The notes below the pieces were generated by a model that made no database searches, was not told where the DNA came from, and saw nothing but the letters and a program-made list of their open reading frames with translations. Below, piece by piece: positions 40,606 through 51,784 of a stretch of DNA of 64,000 nt. The DNA comes from Geomesophilobacter sediminis (GTDB taxonomy: Bacteria; Desulfobacterota; Desulfuromonadia; Geobacterales; Geobacteraceae). Positions within the stretch are counted from its first letter, which is position 1. Every line of letters begins with the position of its first letter. Location: contig NZ_JAEMHM010000011.1 in assembly GCF_016458275.1 (NCBI RefSeq), positions 1-64,000 of the forward strand, read 5' to 3'. The position numbers and the translations under genes are program-made.

Positions 40606-41307
40606 TTATTTTAAGCTCGCCGTAACCTCGGCGAGATCGAGGGTGACGCCCGGGCCCATGGTGGAAGACACGGAGATCTTCTTCATGTAGGTACCTTTGG
40701 CGGCAGCCGGCTTCGCCTTCTGCAGGGCCTCGACCAGGGCGAGGATGTTCTGCTTCAGGGTCTCAGCCGGGAAGGAGACCTTCCCTACCGGTGCGTGGAT
40801 GATGCCGGCCTTTTCGACGCGGAATTCAACCTTACCGGATTTGGACTCCTTGATGGCGCGAGCCAGGTCGAAGGTGACGGTGCCGACTTTGGGGTTCGGC
40901 ATCAGACCACGGGGACCGAGGAGCTTACCGATCTTACCGACCACACCCATCATGTCCGGGGTAGCGATCGCGGTATCAAAGTCGAACCAACCACCCTGGA
41001 TCTTGGCCACCAGGTCGTCGGCGCCAACGTAGTCGGCACCTGCGTCGCGTGCTTCCTTCTCTTTCTCCCCCTTGGCGAAGACCAAGACGCGGACATCTTT
41101 ACCCAGGCCGTTCGGAAGGACGACGGCGCCACGGACCATCTGGTCCGCGTGGCGCGGGTCGACGCCGAGCTTCACGACCAGGTCGACGGTCTCGTCGAAC
41201 TTGGCGAATGCGGCGCCCTTGACCAGCTCGAGGCCGTCGTTGACGGAGTAGTTCTTGCTCCGGTCCACCTTGGCAAGGGCGGCTTTAAGCTTTTTTGACG
41301 TTGCCAT
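40606..41307 (-). CDS. rplA: 50S ribosomal protein L1
   Basis: Stalk protein that assists E-site tRNA release and represses the L11-L1 unit in E. coli; 233 residues. [55 protein letters not shown] and the C-terminal [17 protein letters not shown] start; 20 bases after rplK. Confidence 0.98.
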   Translation of the reverse strand: MATSKKLKAALAKVDRSKNYSVNDGLELVKGAAFAKFDETVDLVVKLGVDPRHADQMVRGAVVLPNGLGKDVRVLVFAKGEKEKEARDAGADYVGADDLVAKIQGGWFDFDTAIATPDMMGVVGKIGKLLGPRGLMPNPKVGTVTFDLARAIKESKSGKVEFRVEKAGIIHAPVGKVSFPAETLKQNILALVEALQKAKPAAAKGTYMKKISVSSTMGPGVTLDLAEVTASLK

Positions 41308-41327
41308 TCTATAACCCTCTCTTTGAC

Positions 41328-41750
<423 letters not shown>

Positions 41751-41777
41751 GATCCTACTCCTTTTTCCTTAAAAGCA

Positions 41778-41868
41778 GTTCAAGGTTCAACGTTCAACGT
41801 TCAAAGTTAAACCCATGGTAAGTGACCTGGTGGTTTTAACGCTGAACGTTGAACGTTGAACGTCGAAC
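41778..41868. repeat. Period-7 inverted array (GTTCnnn/GAACnnn), copy D
   Basis: Between nusG and rplK. GTTC at 41778, 41785, 41792 and 41799 (GTT at 41806); GAAC at 41844, 41851, 41858 and 41865. The 18 bases 41785-41802 pair perfectly with 41844-41861. It fills the spacer in which an L1-binding leader would be expected. Confidence 0.9.
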
Positions 41869-41872
41869 CTTC

Positions 41873-42400
41873 TTACTGTTTTTCTACCTGCATGAACTCA
41901 AGCTCGACGGGAGTGGCCCTGCCAAAGATGCTGACCATGACCCGGAGCTTCCCTTTGTCCGGCTTGACGTCCTCGACCACACCCGAGAAATTGAGGAAAG
42001 GACCGTCGATGACCCGGACCGTCTCGCCAACCTCGAAGAGGACCTTCGGACGGGGCTTTTCGGCACCCTCTTCCATCCGCTTGGTGATCTTGTTGACCTC
42101 CTCGTCGGGGATGGGGAAAGGGTTGTTCCCGCCGACGAACCCGGTGACCTTCGCGGTCTCCTTGACTACGTGCCAGGTGTCGTCGTTAAGTTCCATCTGA
42201 ACCAGGATGTACCCCGGGAAGAACTTGCGGGAAGAAGTCCGCTTCTCGCCCTTTTTCAATTCGACGACGGTTTCACACGGGATCAGGATCTCGCCGAAGA
42301 GCTCCTCCATGCCGACGTTCTTGATACGCTCGGCAAGGGTGAGACGCACCTTGTTCTCGAAACCCGAGTAGGTGTGAACGCCGTACCATTTAAGTGCCAT
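41873..42400 (-). CDS. nusG: Transcription elongation/antitermination factor NusG
   Basis: Binds RNA polymerase and couples it to the ribosome or Rho; 175 residues. The N-terminal NGN domain has [20 protein letters not shown] and [19 protein letters not shown]; the C-terminal KOW domain has [23 protein letters not shown] start, 3 bases after the secE stop. Confidence 0.97.
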   Translation of the reverse strand: MALKWYGVHTYSGFENKVRLTLAERIKNVGMEELFGEILIPCETVVELKKGEKRTSSRKFFPGYILVQMELNDDTWHVVKETAKVTGFVGGNNPFPIPDEEVNKITKRMEEGAEKPRPKVLFEVGETVRVIDGPFLNFSGVVEDVKPDKGKLRVMVSIFGRATPVELEFMQVEKQ

Positions 42401-42403
42401 GTA

Positions 42404-42595
42404 TTATTGTCCTCGGAGTATCCACTTGATGAAGGAGTTAAGGACCGAGTCGCAGACGCCAAGATAAAGCGAGATGAGAACAATGATGACGACAACTACC
42501 TGGGCAGTGGAGATAGTTTCCTTGCGGGTCGGCCAGGTTACCTTGGCCAGCTCCTCACGTACTTCCTCAAAAAAATTCTTGGCTTTTGCCAGCAC
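42404..42595 (-). CDS. secE: Preprotein translocase subunit SecE
   Basis: Single-span clamp of the SecY channel; 63 residues. A short amphipathic part, FFEEVREELAKVTWPTRKET, precedes one hydrophobic segment, AQVVVVIIVLISLYLGV. The start is GTG at 42595 with AGGGGAG upstream. It lies between tRNA-Trp and nusG, its usual place. Confidence 0.96.
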   Translation of the reverse strand: MLAKAKNFFEEVREELAKVTWPTRKETISTAQVVVVIIVLISLYLGVCDSVLNSFIKWILRGQ

Positions 42596-42633
42596 GGGTC
42601 ACACTCCCCTTGTTCGAGAGATGGGTAAAAAAA

Positions 42634-42710
42634 TGGCAGGCCAGGAGGGATTCGAACCCCCAACACCCGGTTTTGGAGACCGGTGCTCTAGCCGTTAGAG
42701 CTACTGGCCT
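42634..42710 (-). tRNA. trnW: tRNA-Trp (CCA anticodon)
   Basis: Cloverleaf on the minus strand: acceptor AGGCCAG pairs with CTGGCCT, the anticodon loop CTCCAAA lies within a CCGGT/ACCGG stem, and the T loop GTTCGAATCC is present. The CCA end is encoded (42634-42636). Located between rpmG and secE, as is common. Confidence 0.97.
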
Positions 42711-42751
42711 GCACTGAGCCTCGCCCTCAAGAGCGAGTCCCGTATCTTGAA

Positions 42752-42904
42752 CTATTTGGTTTCTTTGTGCGGAGTATGCTTGCGGCAGAAGCGGCAGTAC
42801 TTGTTGAACTCCAGCTTCTGGGGAGTGTTCTTCTTGTTCTTGGTCGTGGTGTAGTTGCGCTGTTTGCACTCGCTGCAGGCCAGCGTGATGATGTCTCTAG
42901 GCAT
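42752..42904 (-). CDS. rpmG: 50S ribosomal protein L33 (zinc-binding form)
   Basis: A 50-residue protein: [20 protein letters not shown] … [14 protein letters not shown] … HTPHKETK. Cysteines in C-x2-C (CSEC) and C-x2-C (CRFC) mark the C+ form. The ATG is at 42904. It follows the tuf2 terminator and precedes tRNA-Trp, secE and nusG. Confidence 0.97.
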   Translation of the reverse strand: MPRDIITLACSECKQRNYTTTKNKKNTPQKLEFNKYCRFCRKHTPHKETK

Positions 42905-42987
42905 GACTTAATCCTTATCAAACAGGTTTGCGGAAAACACTCACTTCCGCTTATTACTTCTTCTCCGCCGCGGCAAACTGCGCCGCC

Positions 42988-43026
42988 GAAAAAGACTCCT
43001 CCCTCACCGAACCGGAGAGGGAGGAG
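42988..43026 (-). terminator. Terminator after tuf2
   Basis: CTCCTCCCTC (42996-43005) pairs with GAGGGAGGAG (43017-43026), with further inner pairs around an ACCGAACCGG core. On the minus strand TCTTTTTC follows. It lies 12 bases past the tuf2 stop and would limit readthrough into rpmG-secE-nusG. Confidence 0.88.
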
Positions 43027-43037
43027 TTGTCGTTTCG

Positions 43038-44228
<1,191 letters not shown>

Positions 44229-44285
44229 TACAGGAATCCTCCCTATATTTGCGAACCAGCTTTTCCAGGATGAATAAACGAGAAA

Positions 44286-44361
<76 letters not shown>

Positions 44362-44374
44362 TTATGCGGATTTT

Positions 44375-44451
44375 TGGAGCGGGAAACGGGACTCGAACCC
44401 GCGACCCTCAGCTTGGAAGGCTGATGCTCTAGCCAACTGAGCTATTCCCGC
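44375..44451 (-). tRNA. trnG: tRNA-Gly (TCC anticodon)
   Basis: Acceptor GCGGGAA pairs with TTCCCGC; anticodon arm CAGCC-TTCCAAG-CTG; T loop GTTCGAGTCC; CCA encoded at 44375-44377. Confidence 0.97.
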
Positions 44452-44565
44452 CCTATGTCTTACGGCGAAGCGAAGTTTTTTGACGCTTTGAGCTTCACCC
44501 CTCCAGTTCGAACGACCAAAGGCCTCCTGGTAAGGCAGCTGCACTCATTGCATCTGAAGTTTTAG

Positions 44566-44650
44566 TGGTGGAGGGAGGAGGATTCGAACCTCCGAAGTCG
44601 ATGACGACAGATTTACAGTCTGTTCCCTTTGGCCGCTCGGGAATCCCTCC
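44566..44650 (-). tRNA. trnY: tRNA-Tyr (GTA anticodon)
   Basis: Acceptor GGAGGGA pairs with TCCCTCC; anticodon loop CTGTAAA within CAGA/TCTG; long variable arm (GTCGTCATCGACTT) as expected for a class II tRNA; CCA encoded. Confidence 0.97.
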
Positions 44651-44672
44651 AGACAGATGGTGTTGCCAGTGT

Positions 44673-44748
44673 TGGAGCTGGCGATGGGACTCGAACCCGC
44701 AACCTGCTGATTACAAGTCAGCTGCTCTACCAATTGAGCTACGCCAGC
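44673..44748 (-). tRNA. trnT: tRNA-Thr (TGT anticodon)
   Basis: Acceptor GCTGGCG pairs with CGCCAGC; anticodon arm GCTGA-CTTGTAA-TCAGC; CCA encoded at 44673-44675. First gene after the promoter of this unit. Confidence 0.97.
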
Positions 44749-44801
44749 CATCTCTAGCTCCGGCGCCTCCGAGCGGTTTCGCCCGGCAAAAGCGAATCCC
44801 A

Positions 44802-44830
44802 CTTATACGGGAGTCGCCCTTCCGTGTCAA
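44802..44830 (-). promoter_or_regulatory. Strong sigma-70 promoter of the tRNA-tuf2 unit
   Basis: Minus strand: perfect -35 TTGACA (44830-44825), 17-base spacer, -10 TATAAG (44807-44802), about 54 bases before the first tRNA. A/T-rich tracts lie just upstream of the -35, as in stable-RNA promoters. The rest of the ~310-base spacer up to ygiQ has no ORF or terminator that I can identify. Confidence 0.87.
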
Positions 44831-45060
44831 CTTATTTTTTCCCGGTGGTCTATTTTTTTGTCAGAGAGCATCCCACCATCATAGATAAGTATGCGGTCTA
44901 GTGTCAAAGAGATGCTCGGAAAAGAGAGTCACTTTCTTACCCAAAACGGTCGCGAAGAGAATGCCGCGCCCACCTCGGGAGTCTCGCAGGGCGAGCATAC
45001 CGTGCCCTGGCGGACCACAGCGGCGGGGAGGGTTGCCCCCTAGCCCCATCCGATGCGAAC

Positions 45061-46959
45061 CTACCTTCTCCGCCCCTTCCCCTGCGGCCCCTGCTGCGGC
45101 CGCTCGGTTTTACCGGGACGGTTCCCCGGCACGTGAACCGGTCCCCGCACCGGCACCTTTCCCGGCGTCCTCCCCGCAAACAGCTCCTCCGCCGCGTCTT
45201 CCCTGCCGCACTCCCTGAGCGCGAGCAGGCAGTTCTTCCGCTCCTCGGGGACATGATAGAGGAGCAGCGACTTCTGCAGCCCTTTCTCGCGGTCGGTCTT
45301 GGGAACGTACACCTTCTCTCCGGTGAACGGATCCACCCCCGTGTAGTACATGCAGGTTGAAAGCGTCCCCGGGGTCGGGGTGAAATCCTGCACCTGCTCC
45401 ACCCGCATCCCCATCCGCTTGAGCGACAACGCCAGCTCGACCATGTCCTCCAGCCGGCAGCCGGGATGCCCGGAGATGAAATAGGGAACAAGGTACTGCC
45501 GCTTCCCGATCCGCTCGCTCTCTTTCAGAAAGGAGATCCGGAACCGCTCGAAGCTCGCCTTGCCGGGCTTGCGCATCACCTTGGTTACCCGGTCGGTCAG
45601 GTGCTCCGGCGCCACCTTCAAAAGTCCGCTGACGTGATGCCCAACCAACTCGCGCAGGTAGTTGGGCTGGCGCTCCAAAAGGTCATAGCGCACCCCCGAA
45701 CTCACCGCGATGTGTTTCACGCCGGAAACCCGCCGCGCCCGGGCCAGAAGACGCGCCGAACGGGTGTCGTCGGTAATAAGGTTGGGACAGGGGGCCGGAT
45801 ACAGACAACTTCCCCGCACACATTTGGCACCCGCCTCGTCATTGCCGCAACGCAGCCCGTACATGTTGGCGGTCGGTCCCCCCAGGTCGCTCACGCTCCC
45901 CTTGAACCAGGTCAGCCCGGAGAGTTCTTCCAGCTCCTTCAGGATGCTCCCCTCGCTGCGCGACTGGATCGTCTTTCCCTGGTGATGCACGATGGCACAG
46001 AAGGCACAGCCGCCAAAGCAGCCCCGGTGCGTGGTGACGGAGTTCCGGATCTGTTCGTAGGCCGGGATCGGCTCGGTGTAACTTGGGTGCGGTGCCTTTA
46101 CAAAGGGAAGCGCATAAAGGGCGTCGAGTTCCTTTTCGGAGACCGGAAAGGAGGGCGGGTTGCAGACGAGGTAGCGCTCTGCATGGCGCTGGGCCACAAC
46201 CTTGGCACTGTGCGGGTTCTGCTCGACCGAAATCATCCGGAAGGCCCGCCCGAACGCCTCCCGGCTGGAAACCGCCTCTTCGTAGGAGGGAAGCTCGCTG
46301 AGCTCCCCTTCCGGCAACGCACCCGCGGCATAAGCGGTCCCGCGAATATCCCGGATGGCGGCAAAGGCTTCCCCCCTCGCAAGGCGGTCCGCCAGCTCCA
46401 GGAGCGGCGTTTCTCCCATCCCATAGACGAGCAGATCGGCCTTGGCATCGAGCAGCGCGGAACGGCGCACCTTGTCTTCCCAGTAGTCGTAGTGGGCAAA
46501 GCGGCGCAGGCTCGCCTCGATGCCGCCGATCACCACCGGCACGTCGCGATAGGCCTCTTTGAGCCGGGAGGTATAGACGATGGTGGCGCGGTTGGGGCGT
46601 GCCCCGTGGCGGTTGCCCGGGGTGTAGGCATCGTCGCGGCGGATTTTTCGGGCAGGGGTGTAATGAGCGACCATGGAATCCATCGCCCCGGCGGCAACCG
46701 CAAAGAACAGACGCGGGCGCCCCAGGGCCTGGAACGGCTCTTTGCTGCGCCAGTCCGGCTGGGCGATGATGCCGACTTTGAAGCCTTTGGATTCGAGGAA
46801 GCGGGCGAGCAGCGGGACGCCGAAGGCGGGATGGTCGACATAGGCGTCGCCGGTGACGAAGACGATGTCGAGCTCCTCCCAACCGCGCACCCGGGCCTCT
46901 GCCATGTTGGTAGGGATGAACCGTGGCGACTGCTGAGGTTTGCGAACTGCGTTTTTCAT
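45061..46959 (-). CDS. ygiQ: YgiQ-family radical SAM protein
   Basis: Large radical SAM protein of the YgiQ (UPF0313) family; substrate unknown. 632 residues from the ATG at 46959. The N-terminal part has [20 protein letters not shown] and [20 protein letters not shown]. The iron-sulfur motif C-x3-C-x2-C is in [19 protein letters not shown] basic proline/glycine tail ([17 protein letters not shown]) ends it. The frame is open to 47103, but the extra residues are translated from a REP element and are unlikely to be coding. Confidence 0.93.
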   Translation of the reverse strand: MKNAVRKPQQSPRFIPTNMAEARVRGWEELDIVFVTGDAYVDHPAFGVPLLARFLESKGFKVGIIAQPDWRSKEPFQALGRPRLFFAVAAGAMDSMVAHYTPARKIRRDDAYTPGNRHGARPNRATIVYTSRLKEAYRDVPVVIGGIEASLRRFAHYDYWEDKVRRSALLDAKADLLVYGMGETPLLELADRLARGEAFAAIRDIRGTAYAAGALPEGELSELPSYEEAVSSREAFGRAFRMISVEQNPHSAKVVAQRHAERYLVCNPPSFPVSEKELDALYALPFVKAPHPSYTEPIPAYEQIRNSVTTHRGCFGGCAFCAIVHHQGKTIQSRSEGSILKELEELSGLTWFKGSVSDLGGPTANMYGLRCGNDEAGAKCVRGSCLYPAPCPNLITDDTRSARLLARARRVSGVKHIAVSSGVRYDLLERQPNYLRELVGHHVSGLLKVAPEHLTDRVTKVMRKPGKASFERFRISFLKESERIGKRQYLVPYFISGHPGCRLEDMVELALSLKRMGMRVEQVQDFTPTPGTLSTCMYYTGVDPFTGEKVYVPKTDREKGLQKSLLLYHVPEERKNCLLALRECGREDAAEELFAGRTPGKVPVRGPVHVPGNRPGKTERPQQGPQGKGRRR

Positions 46960-46977
46960 GGAAAACCTTGCTTCAAT

Positions 46978-47095
46978 CCCTCTCCCGGTGGGAGAGGATG
47001 CCCGGAGGGCGGGTGAGGGCTGAGCTGTCTTTGAGAGCTTTCCCGCCAAAGTTCGGCGGCCCTCACCCCACCCCTCTCCCAAAGGGAGAGGGAGT
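46978..47095. repeat. Inverted pair of REP-like elements, copy 3
   Basis: Two facing copies: CCCTCTCCCGGTGGGAGAGG … GGGCGGGTGAGGG at 46978-47020, then CCCTCACCCCACCCCTCTCC … GGGAGAGGG at 47062-47093. Each half forms a short hairpin and the halves can pair with one another, like a BIME in enterobacteria. Confidence 0.72.
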
Positions 47096-47103
47096 ACCGT
47101 CAA

Positions 47104-48144
47104 TCAGGGAAATACCGGCAAGATCTCCAGGCCCAGGGTCTCCGGAAGGCCGCACATGAGGTTCATGTTCTGCACCGCTTGGCCGGAAGCGCCCTTGACG
47201 AGGTTGTCGATGGCGGAGATGACGACAATCCGCCCGGTCCGCTCGTCGACGGTAACGCCGATGTCGCAGAAATTGGAACCCCGCACGAAGGTGGTCGAAG
47301 GAAGCTTCCCTTCCGGGAGCACCCGCACGAACGGCTCGCCGTCATAGAAGGCCTCGTACAGGGTAATGAGTTCCGCAGCGGTGACCTTGCCGTTGGGCGC
47401 CGAGTAGATGGTGGAGAGAATCCCCCGGTCCATCGGCACCAGGTGCGGCGTGAAGGAGATCACCATCTCGGTCTCGGCAAGAAGCGACAGTTCCTGCTCG
47501 ATTTCCGGGATGTGCCGATGGGTCCCACCCACGGCGTAGGCCTTGAACCCTTCGTTGACCTCGCAGTAGAGATTGTCCACCTTCGCCCCGCGACCGGCCC
47601 CGGAGACGCCCGACTTGGCATCCACGATCACGCTCTTCGGGTCGATCACCTTCCCCTTCAGAAGCGGCGCGAGCCCGAGGATGACGCTGGTCGGGTAGCA
47701 GCCGGGGTTGGCGATGAGGGAGGCTTCCCTGATTTCGGCCCGCCGGATTTCCGGAATACCGTACACCGCCTGATCCAACAGGTCCGGGTTGAGGTGGGTG
47801 TCGTACCACTTCCCGTAGACCTGCGGATCGTGAATCCGGTAGTCGGCGGAGAGGTCGATGACCTGTTTGCCCATCTTCACGAAGGTCGGCACCACTTCCA
47901 TGGCGGCCTTATGCGGCAGCGCCGTGAAGACGACGTCCACCTTCTCGGAGATTCCGACCGGCTCGAGGTTTTCCAGCGGCAGATCGATCCGCCCCCGCAG
48001 GGTCGGGAAGACGTCGCTCACCGGGCGGCCGGCGCTCTGCTCCGACGTGACGCAGGTCACGGCGACTTCGGGGTGGTTGTAAAGCAGTCTCAGCAGTTCA
48101 ACGCCGGTGTATCCACTGGCACCGACAACGGCAACCTTGAGCAT
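47104..48144 (-). CDS. argC: N-acetyl-gamma-glutamyl-phosphate reductase
   Basis: Third step of arginine synthesis: NADPH-dependent reduction of N-acetylglutamyl phosphate; 346 residues. Rossmann loop [18 protein letters not shown] at residues 4-21; catalytic cysteine in [13 protein letters not shown] near residue 147; catalytic histidine in [16 protein letters not shown] with AAGGAGG upstream. It follows the rpsI terminator and precedes ygiQ; other arg genes are not in the window. Confidence 0.97.
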   Translation of the reverse strand: MLKVAVVGASGYTGVELLRLLYNHPEVAVTCVTSEQSAGRPVSDVFPTLRGRIDLPLENLEPVGISEKVDVVFTALPHKAAMEVVPTFVKMGKQVIDLSADYRIHDPQVYGKWYDTHLNPDLLDQAVYGIPEIRRAEIREASLIANPGCYPTSVILGLAPLLKGKVIDPKSVIVDAKSGVSGAGRGAKVDNLYCEVNEGFKAYAVGGTHRHIPEIEQELSLLAETEMVISFTPHLVPMDRGILSTIYSAPNGKVTAAELITLYEAFYDGEPFVRVLPEGKLPSTTFVRGSNFCDIGVTVDERTGRIVVISAIDNLVKGASGQAVQNMNLMCGLPETLGLEILPVFP

Positions 48145-48188
48145 GGAGAAACCTCCTTAAGGTAGTTCGAAGAATACAGATCGGTTGC

Positions 48189-48208
48189 TCCCTCTCCCGG
48201 GGAGAGGG
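48189..48208. repeat. REP-like element, copy 4 (half)
   Basis: CCTCTCCCGGGGAGAGG hairpin in the spacer between argC and rpsI. Single half of the element found paired at 46978 and 59105. The rest of this 303-base spacer holds only the rpsI terminator. Confidence 0.55.
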
Positions 48209-48385
48209 CCTGATTAACCCAATCGTCGCCAGACTGAGCGCGCCGGAAAGGCGCCTCCACAGCACCGAGCACTATCAGGACATAATATGTGACAGAGCAC
48301 GTTCAAAGAAAGAGAAAACACTCTGTGTCAACGGTGGTTTCGTGACCGCCTTTCGCTGTGTTCAGCGCAGCTGACAGCACAACGG

Positions 48386-48421
48386 CAAAAAGGAGGAACC
48401 CTTTCGGATTCCCCCTTTTTG
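48386..48421 (-). terminator. Terminator of rplM-rpsI
   Basis: GGAGGAA and TTCCCCC arms around a CCCTTTCGGA loop, flanked by A5 on one side and T5 on the other; on the minus strand CCTTTTTGCC ends it, and it may act in both directions. It lies about 30 bases after the rpsI stop. Confidence 0.8.
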
Positions 48422-48447
48422 TATAACCGCGTATTTCGTATCCGAAA

Positions 48448-48840
48448 TTAACGCTTGGAGAACTGGAAGCTGGCGCGTGCTGCCTTCTTGCCGTACTTCT
48501 TACGCTCTTTGATGCGCGAATCGCGGGTAATGAAGCCGGCTTTCTTCAGCGTGCCACGGAGGTCGGCATCGGCCTCGAGAAGCGCCTTGGTAATGCCGTG
48601 CTTGATCGCGCCGGCCTGACCGGAGTCACCGCCGCCTTTGACGGTCACGAAGATGTCGAACTTGCCGACGTTCTCGGTGAGCTCGAGCGGCTGCTTGACG
48701 ACCATCTTCGAGGTCTCGCGACCGAAGTACTCGTCGAGGGTCTTGCTGTTGACCGTGATGGCGCCGGTACCGGGTTTGAGCCAAACCCTGGCGATGGACG
48801 ATTTCCTTTTGCCTGTTCCGTAGTAGCTCGCTGCTGCCAT
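48448..48840 (-). CDS. rpsI: 30S ribosomal protein S9
   Basis: Its C-terminal tail reaches the P-site tRNA; 130 residues. [18 protein letters not shown] at the N-terminus, [20 protein letters not shown] in the middle and the basic tail [17 protein letters not shown], ending in the invariant SKR. ATG start; 19 bases after rplM. Confidence 0.98.
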   Translation of the reverse strand: MAAASYYGTGKRKSSIARVWLKPGTGAITVNSKTLDEYFGRETSKMVVKQPLELTENVGKFDIFVTVKGGGDSGQAGAIKHGITKALLEADADLRGTLKKAGFITRDSRIKERKKYGKKAARASFQFSKR

Positions 48841-48859
48841 TTGTATATCTCCTGATCGA

Positions 48860-49288
48860 TTAAATATTCAGAGTCTTGGGCTGCTGCGCCGCATGCGGGT
48901 GAGCAGAGCCGCTGTAGATCTTGAGCTTCTTGAGCATGTGACGAGCGAGCTTGTTCTTCGGAAGCATGCCCTTCACGGCTTTCTTCAGGATGTCCTCCGG
49001 CTTCTTCTCGAGAAGTTTGCCGGCGGTGATTTCCTTCAGCCCGCCGGGGAACCCGGAGTGGCTGTAGTACATCTTGTCAGCGAACTTGTTGCCGGTGAGG
49101 GCGATCTTCTCAGCATTCACGACAATGACGAAGTCACCGGTATCAACGCTCGGGGTGAAGGTCGGCTTGTTCTTGCCACGCAGAACGTTGGCAATCTCGG
49201 TAGCAACACGGCCAAGGACCTTATTATCCACGTCAACCAGGTACCAGTCCCTGGTCACATCTTCTTTTTTAGCAACTTGCGTCTTCAT
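48860..49288 (-). CDS. rplM: 50S ribosomal protein L13
   Basis: Early assembly protein of the large subunit; 142 residues. [40 protein letters not shown], and [20 protein letters not shown] are family blocks. ATG start; first gene of the rplM-rpsI pair, about 45 bases downstream of a promoter. Confidence 0.98.
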   Translation of the reverse strand: MKTQVAKKEDVTRDWYLVDVDNKVLGRVATEIANVLRGKNKPTFTPSVDTGDFVIVVNAEKIALTGNKFADKMYYSHSGFPGGLKEITAGKLLEKKPEDILKKAVKGMLPKNKLARHMLKKLKIYSGSAHPHAAQQPKTLNI

Positions 49289-49340
49289 CGAAACCTCACA
49301 ACTATATGGGAATGAGCACTTTGGCCAACGGAAAGTTGGA

Positions 49341-49369
49341 AATTTAGTCTATTTCATCAACAGTGTCAA
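49341..49369 (-). promoter_or_regulatory. Sigma-70 promoter of rplM-rpsI
   Basis: Minus strand: perfect -35 TTGACA (49369-49364), 17-base spacer and -10 TAAATT (49346-49341). Confidence 0.82.
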
Positions 49370-49512
49370 GAGAAATCTCACCAGGGCCAAAAACGGTCGT
49401 CACCGGGTTTCCGCCCAAGCATCCGGTTCTTCCGGGAGAGGCATTCGATTCCCGATGTCTGGCGATAAATCGCGACACGAAGGTCGCTCCTACCCGGGCA
49501 TCCAATGGGGCA

Positions 49513-50328
49513 TCAGGTCCCCTCCCCTTCAAGGTCGCGCGCGCGGCGCGGCTTGCGACGGGCAGGGTGAGGATCGGGTTCGGCGCCCACTTCCGGATAG
49601 AACACCTCCATCAAGCAAAGCCCCTGCGGCGGAGCCGTCTGTCCGGAGGCCCTGCGGTCGCCCCCTTCCAGCAACTGCCGGATGTCCTCGGGAGTCCGCT
49701 TCCCCTGCCCCACCTCGACCAGCGTCCCGGCGATCACCCGGATCATATTCTTGAGAAAACCACTCCCCCGCACATCCAGATACAGAAAACGGCCATCCTG
49801 GGTCAGATCCATCGAGTAGATTTCGCGCACCGTGGTCTTGGCGGCGCAGTTGGAGGCGCGAAACGCGGCGAAGTCGTGCTCGCCGACGAACTCGGCGCAG
49901 GCGCGGCGCGCCGCCTCGACGTCGAGCTTCCCCTTCAGGCGCCAGGCGGTGTGGCGGGTGAGCGGGGAACGGATGTCGTCGAGCAGGAAGGTGTAGCGGT
50001 AATGCTTGCCTTGGGCGTGGAAGCGCGGGTTAAAATCCAGCGGCATCTCCCGCGCCTCACGCACGGCGATGTCCCGGGGAAGAAGCGTGTTCAGCCCCTC
50101 GCGGAAGGCACGCAGCGGCATGGTCTTGTCCGTCTGGAAGCAGGCGGCCATCCCGAGGGCATGAACCCCGGCGTCGGTCCGTCCCGACGCATGCAGCCGC
50201 ACCGGTTCGCCGAGCATCTGGGCGAGGGCTCCCTCCATGATCTCCTGGACCGAAGTCGCATTCGGCTGGGTCTGCCAGCCGCAGTAATTGGTCCCGTCGT
50301 ACTCGACGGTGAGCATGATGTTGCGCAT
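49513..50328 (-). CDS. truA: tRNA pseudouridine(38-40) synthase
   Basis: Isomerises uridines 38-40 in the anticodon arm of many tRNAs; 271 residues. LTVEYDGTNYCGWQTQPNAT at the start, the catalytic aspartate in ASGRTDAGVHALG near residue 60, and GSGFLKNMIRVIAGTLVEVG near the end. The ATG at 50328 matches the family; the frame is open to 50487 through repeat DNA. The last ~15 residues (RKPRRARDLEGEGT) look like run-on into a spacer repeat. Confidence 0.95.
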   Translation of the reverse strand: MRNIMLTVEYDGTNYCGWQTQPNATSVQEIMEGALAQMLGEPVRLHASGRTDAGVHALGMAACFQTDKTMPLRAFREGLNTLLPRDIAVREAREMPLDFNPRFHAQGKHYRYTFLLDDIRSPLTRHTAWRLKGKLDVEAARRACAEFVGEHDFAAFRASNCAAKTTVREIYSMDLTQDGRFLYLDVRGSGFLKNMIRVIAGTLVEVGQGKRTPEDIRQLLEGGDRRASGQTAPPQGLCLMEVFYPEVGAEPDPHPARRKPRRARDLEGEGT

Positions 50329-50401
50329 AGTCTCTTTCAATTCCGTCCGCAGATGAAGGCAGATGAACGCGGATGGCACTTGTGAACTAAAGCCTTGAAC
50401 T

Positions 50402-50571
50402 CCCCCCTTTGGAAAAGGGGGGCTGGGGGGGATTTGCCTTTCCCGTAAAACCTTTCCTGGCTCCCAAGCTCCAGCTTGGGAACCCAACCATCGTGCGAAG
50501 CTCCAGCTTCGCCAACATTACCAAGCAGGAGCTTTGAGATCTGGTGCGTTCCCAAGGCGGACCTTGGGAAC
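50402..50571. repeat. Cluster of four short palindromes between truA and the asd paralogue
   Basis: Four hairpins in 170 bases: CCCCCCTTT/AAAGGGGGG (50402-50422), CCCAAGCT/AGCTTGGG (50463-50480), GCGAAGCT/AGCTTCGC (50495-50512) and GTTCCCAAG/CTTGGGAAC (50548-50571). None has a T tract. Cores such as GCTCCAGCTTGGGAAC recur with changes, suggesting decayed copies of a dispersed element. Confidence 0.65.
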
Positions 50572-50586
50572 GAGATCGAACTACTG

Positions 50587-51606
50587 CTACTGCAGGTACT
50601 TCTCGACCAGAAGTTCGGCGATCTGCACTGCGTTGGTGGCGGCGCCTTTGCGGAGGTTGTCCGACACCACCCAGAGGTTCAGGCCGTTGGCGATGGACTT
50701 GTCCTCGCGGATGCGCCCGACAAACACCTCGTCCTGGCCGGCGGCATCCATACACATCGGGTACTCACTTTCCGCCGGGTCGTCCACCAGCACCACCCCC
50801 GCAGCCCCCTTCAAAAGCTCGCGCGCCTTTTCCGGGGTCAGCTTCTTGCCGGTCTCGATGTTGACCGACGCGGAGTGCGCGTAGAATACCGGCACCCGGA
50901 TGCAGGTCGCGGTGGTCTTGATCGTCGCCGCCATCACTTTCGCGGTCTCGTCGATGACCTTCTGCTCTTCGCGGGTGTAGCCGTCGTCGTTGAAGGCGTC
51001 GACCTGCGGCAGGCAGTTGAAGGCGATCCGGTGCGGATAGACGTCAACCTTGGCGGGGCGCCCATTCAGGAGCTCCCCGGTCTGGACCCGCAATTCGTCG
51101 ATGGCGCGGTTGCCGGTGGAAGAAACCGCTTCGTAGGTCGAGACCACCATCCTCTTGATGCCGGCGAAATCGTGCAGCGGCTTGAGCGCCACCGCCAGCT
51201 GGACCACGGACGCGGTCGGGCTGGAGACGATCCCCTTCTTGCGATACCCAGCCAAAGCGTCCGGGTTCACCTCGGGGATGATCAGCGGCACGTCGGCATC
51301 CATCCGCCACGCGCTGGAACAGTCGATACAGACCGTCCCGGCGCCGGCGGCAACCGGTGCAAGCTGCGAGGCGATCGCCGGACCGGCGGCAAAAAGGGCG
51401 ATATCGACCCCTTCGAAGGAGTCCTGCTTCACCTCCTCCACGGTCACCGGTTGGCCGTGGAACTCCAGGATGTCCCCCGCATTGGAGGCGGTGGCCAGGA
51501 GCTTGATCTCCTGCACCGGGAAGTTCCGCCCCTCAAGGCACTCGAGGATCTGGGTGCCGACCGCGCCGGTGGCGCCGACGACGGCAACGGTAAATTTCTT
51601 GCTCAT
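50587..51606 (-). CDS. Aspartate-semialdehyde dehydrogenase-like protein lacking the catalytic Cys
   Basis: 339 residues, full-length for the ASADH fold. The NADP loop VAVVGATGAVGTQILECL is present, as are RVPVFYAHSASVNIET and IAFNCLPQVDAF. Where active enzymes have N-x-NCS, this protein reads VSSPTASVVQ (around residue 125-134), so the nucleophilic cysteine is replaced by alanine. An ASADH that keeps its cysteine is encoded just upstream (asd at 51785). It resembles the E. coli USG-1 type of inactive homologue. It is separated from asd by a terminator. Function unknown. Confidence 0.85.
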   Translation of the reverse strand: MSKKFTVAVVGATGAVGTQILECLEGRNFPVQEIKLLATASNAGDILEFHGQPVTVEEVKQDSFEGVDIALFAAGPAIASQLAPVAAGAGTVCIDCSSAWRMDADVPLIIPEVNPDALAGYRKKGIVSSPTASVVQLAVALKPLHDFAGIKRMVVSTYEAVSSTGNRAIDELRVQTGELLNGRPAKVDVYPHRIAFNCLPQVDAFNDDGYTREEQKVIDETAKVMAATIKTTATCIRVPVFYAHSASVNIETGKKLTPEKARELLKGAAGVVLVDDPAESEYPMCMDAAGQDEVFVGRIREDKSIANGLNLWVVSDNLRKGAATNAVQIAELLVEKYLQ

Positions 51607-51715
51607 AACTGGTTTCTCCTTTGATCGGACCGATCAGCCGGATCCGACGTCCGATAATGCAAAGGGCAAAAATGGGGACAGGCACCGGAAGCCAGTCCTC
51701 GAGGGGCAGGTAACA

Positions 51716-51754
51716 CAAAAAGGAGCGCGCCCCGACCTTGCCGGGACGCGCTCC
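51716..51754 (-). terminator. Terminator after asd
   Basis: GGAGCGCG (51722-51729) pairs with CGCGCTCC (51747-51754), extended by CCCG/CGGG; on the minus strand TTTTTGTG follows. It lies about 30 bases past asd, so the next gene needs readthrough or its own promoter. Confidence 0.9.
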
Positions 51755-51784
51755 GTGCCTGCCGCTAAGTTACGTGGGTCGGGC

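Noticed and set aside
46960-47103. N-terminal 48-residue extension of YgiQ
   Set aside because: It is translated from the inverted REP pair ([10 protein letters not shown]…, SPTGRG) and is absent from the family start.
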